In this document: piece after piece, positions 33,932 through 34,297 of the stretch
Layout: the number at the start of each line of letters is the position of its first letter
Position numbering within the stretch: position 1 is the stretch's first letter
Assembly: GCA_964368495.1 (NCBI GenBank)
Contig: CAYJAJ010000016.1
Span: forward strand, 1-34,297
Length of the DNA: 34,297 nucleotides
Origin: CALVGQ01 sp964368495
GTDB taxonomy: Bacteria > Bacillota_I > Bacilli_A > Erysipelotrichales > Erysipelotrichaceae
Direction: 5' to 3'
Position numbers and translations under genes: made by a program
The notes under the pieces: generated by a model
Seen by the model: the letters and a program-made list of their open reading frames with translations, nothing else
The model's database searches: none
What the model was told of the DNA's origin: nothing

Positions 33932-34297
33932 TTAAGCTCTACTTGAATACTTTCCATCAGCAGTACTAACAAGAACCATTTCACCTTGTTCAATAAAAAG
34001 TGGAACACGAATTTCTAGTCCTGTTGAACAAACTGCATTTTTTGATGCTGAAGTTGCAGTATCACCTTTAACTGCAGGTTCACATTCTGCAATTTCAAGA
34101 GCTACTTTATCAGGTAATATAACACCTAAAATTTCAGATTCATACGTTGAAATTGTTACATTGTCATTTTCTTTAAGAAATTTCATTTCCCATTTTAAAC
34201 GATCTTTGTTAATTTCAATTTGATCATATGTACTAGTATCCATAAACACTAGTGCATCTCCTTCATCATATAGATATTGCATTTCTTTCTTTTCAAT
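33932..34297 (-). CDS. efp: Elongation factor P (5' part cut by window edge)
   Basis: Translation factor that rescues ribosomes stalled at polyproline. The visible 121 residues cover OB domains II and III: MQYLYDEGDALVFMDTSTYDQ near the left end, then GVILPDKVALEI, and the signature region of domain III, KGDTATSASKNA, ending in GEMVLVSTADGKYSSRA. The frame stays open to the right edge (IEKKE before the first visible Met), so the Met at 34282 is internal. The KOW-like domain I, which carries the modified residue, lies outside the window. Confidence 0.95.
   Translation of the reverse strand: MEKKEMQYLYDEGDALVFMDTSTYDQIEINKDRLKWEMKFLKENDNVTISTYESEILGVILPDKVALEIAECEPAVKGDTATSASKNAVCSTGLEIRVPLFIEQGEMVLVSTADGKYSSRA

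Noticed and set aside
1..34297. Mobile elements, CRISPR arrays, tRNA or rRNA genes
   Set aside because: I saw no transposase-like protein, regular repeat-spacer pattern or tRNA-like cloverleaf; the only tRNA-related element is the T-box leader.

Overview
The window looks like a piece of chromosome from an AT-rich, low-GC Gram-positive (Bacillota) anaerobe. Four points support this. SpoIVA implies endospore formation. A class A penicillin-binding protein implies a peptidoglycan wall. An NAD-linked multimeric [FeFe] hydrogenase implies anaerobic H2 metabolism. TGA is used as a stop codon (for example in the ATGA gene junctions of the hydrogenase operon), so this is not a Mollicutes-type code. 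A lineage near Erysipelotrichia or Turicibacter is a guess only. Almost every gene lies on the minus strand; the exceptions are the PBP (3776-6271) and a small zinc ribbon (7999-8202). I see no tRNA, rRNA, CRISPR, IS element or prophage.

Layout. (1) 1-3635: the 3' part of an OmpR-type response regulator is cut off by the window edge and follows dnaE closely. (2) 3776-9427: PBP1A-like transglycosylase/transpeptidase, spoIVA, a DUF2082-like zinc ribbon and an RlmI-like rRNA methyltransferase, separated by hairpin terminators. (3) 9513-17265: one six-gene operon transcribed oppB-oppC-oppA-oppD-oppF-ggt. It encodes a complete peptide ABC importer plus a signal-less gamma-glutamyltransferase-family hydrolase. 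OppF carries a helical insertion of about 200 residues. (4) 17437-25395: a ten-gene hydrogenase operon, hydC-DRTGG-RsbT-like ATPase-HydA-like Fe-S protein-DRTGG-PHP-HATPase-ferredoxin-hydB-hydA. Its genes mostly overlap or abut, and a near-consensus Rex operator lies upstream. (5) 25747-28203: a three-gene polar amino acid ABC importer behind a T-box riboswitch whose specifier reads as CGC (Arg). (6) 28208-32111: an acidic tail-anchored protein, cmk, der and gpsA. (7) 32216-34297: an aminotransferase with its Lrp/AsnC-type regulator, and the C-terminal part of elongation factor P.

How the parts fit together. The hydrogenase would link NADH and probably reduced ferredoxin to H2. Rex would sense NADH/NAD+ and set its transcription. 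The middle genes of the operon (two DRTGG proteins, two histidine-kinase-type ATPases, a PHP phosphoesterase and a degenerate hydrogenase-like Fe-S protein) look like an uncharacterised signalling or assembly module; none of the HydE/F/G maturases is present here. The Opp-GGT operon and the T-box importer suggest a life style based on peptides and amino acids. The least explained items are the hydrogenase accessory module, the OppF insertion, and the Ser in the L1 motif of HydA.
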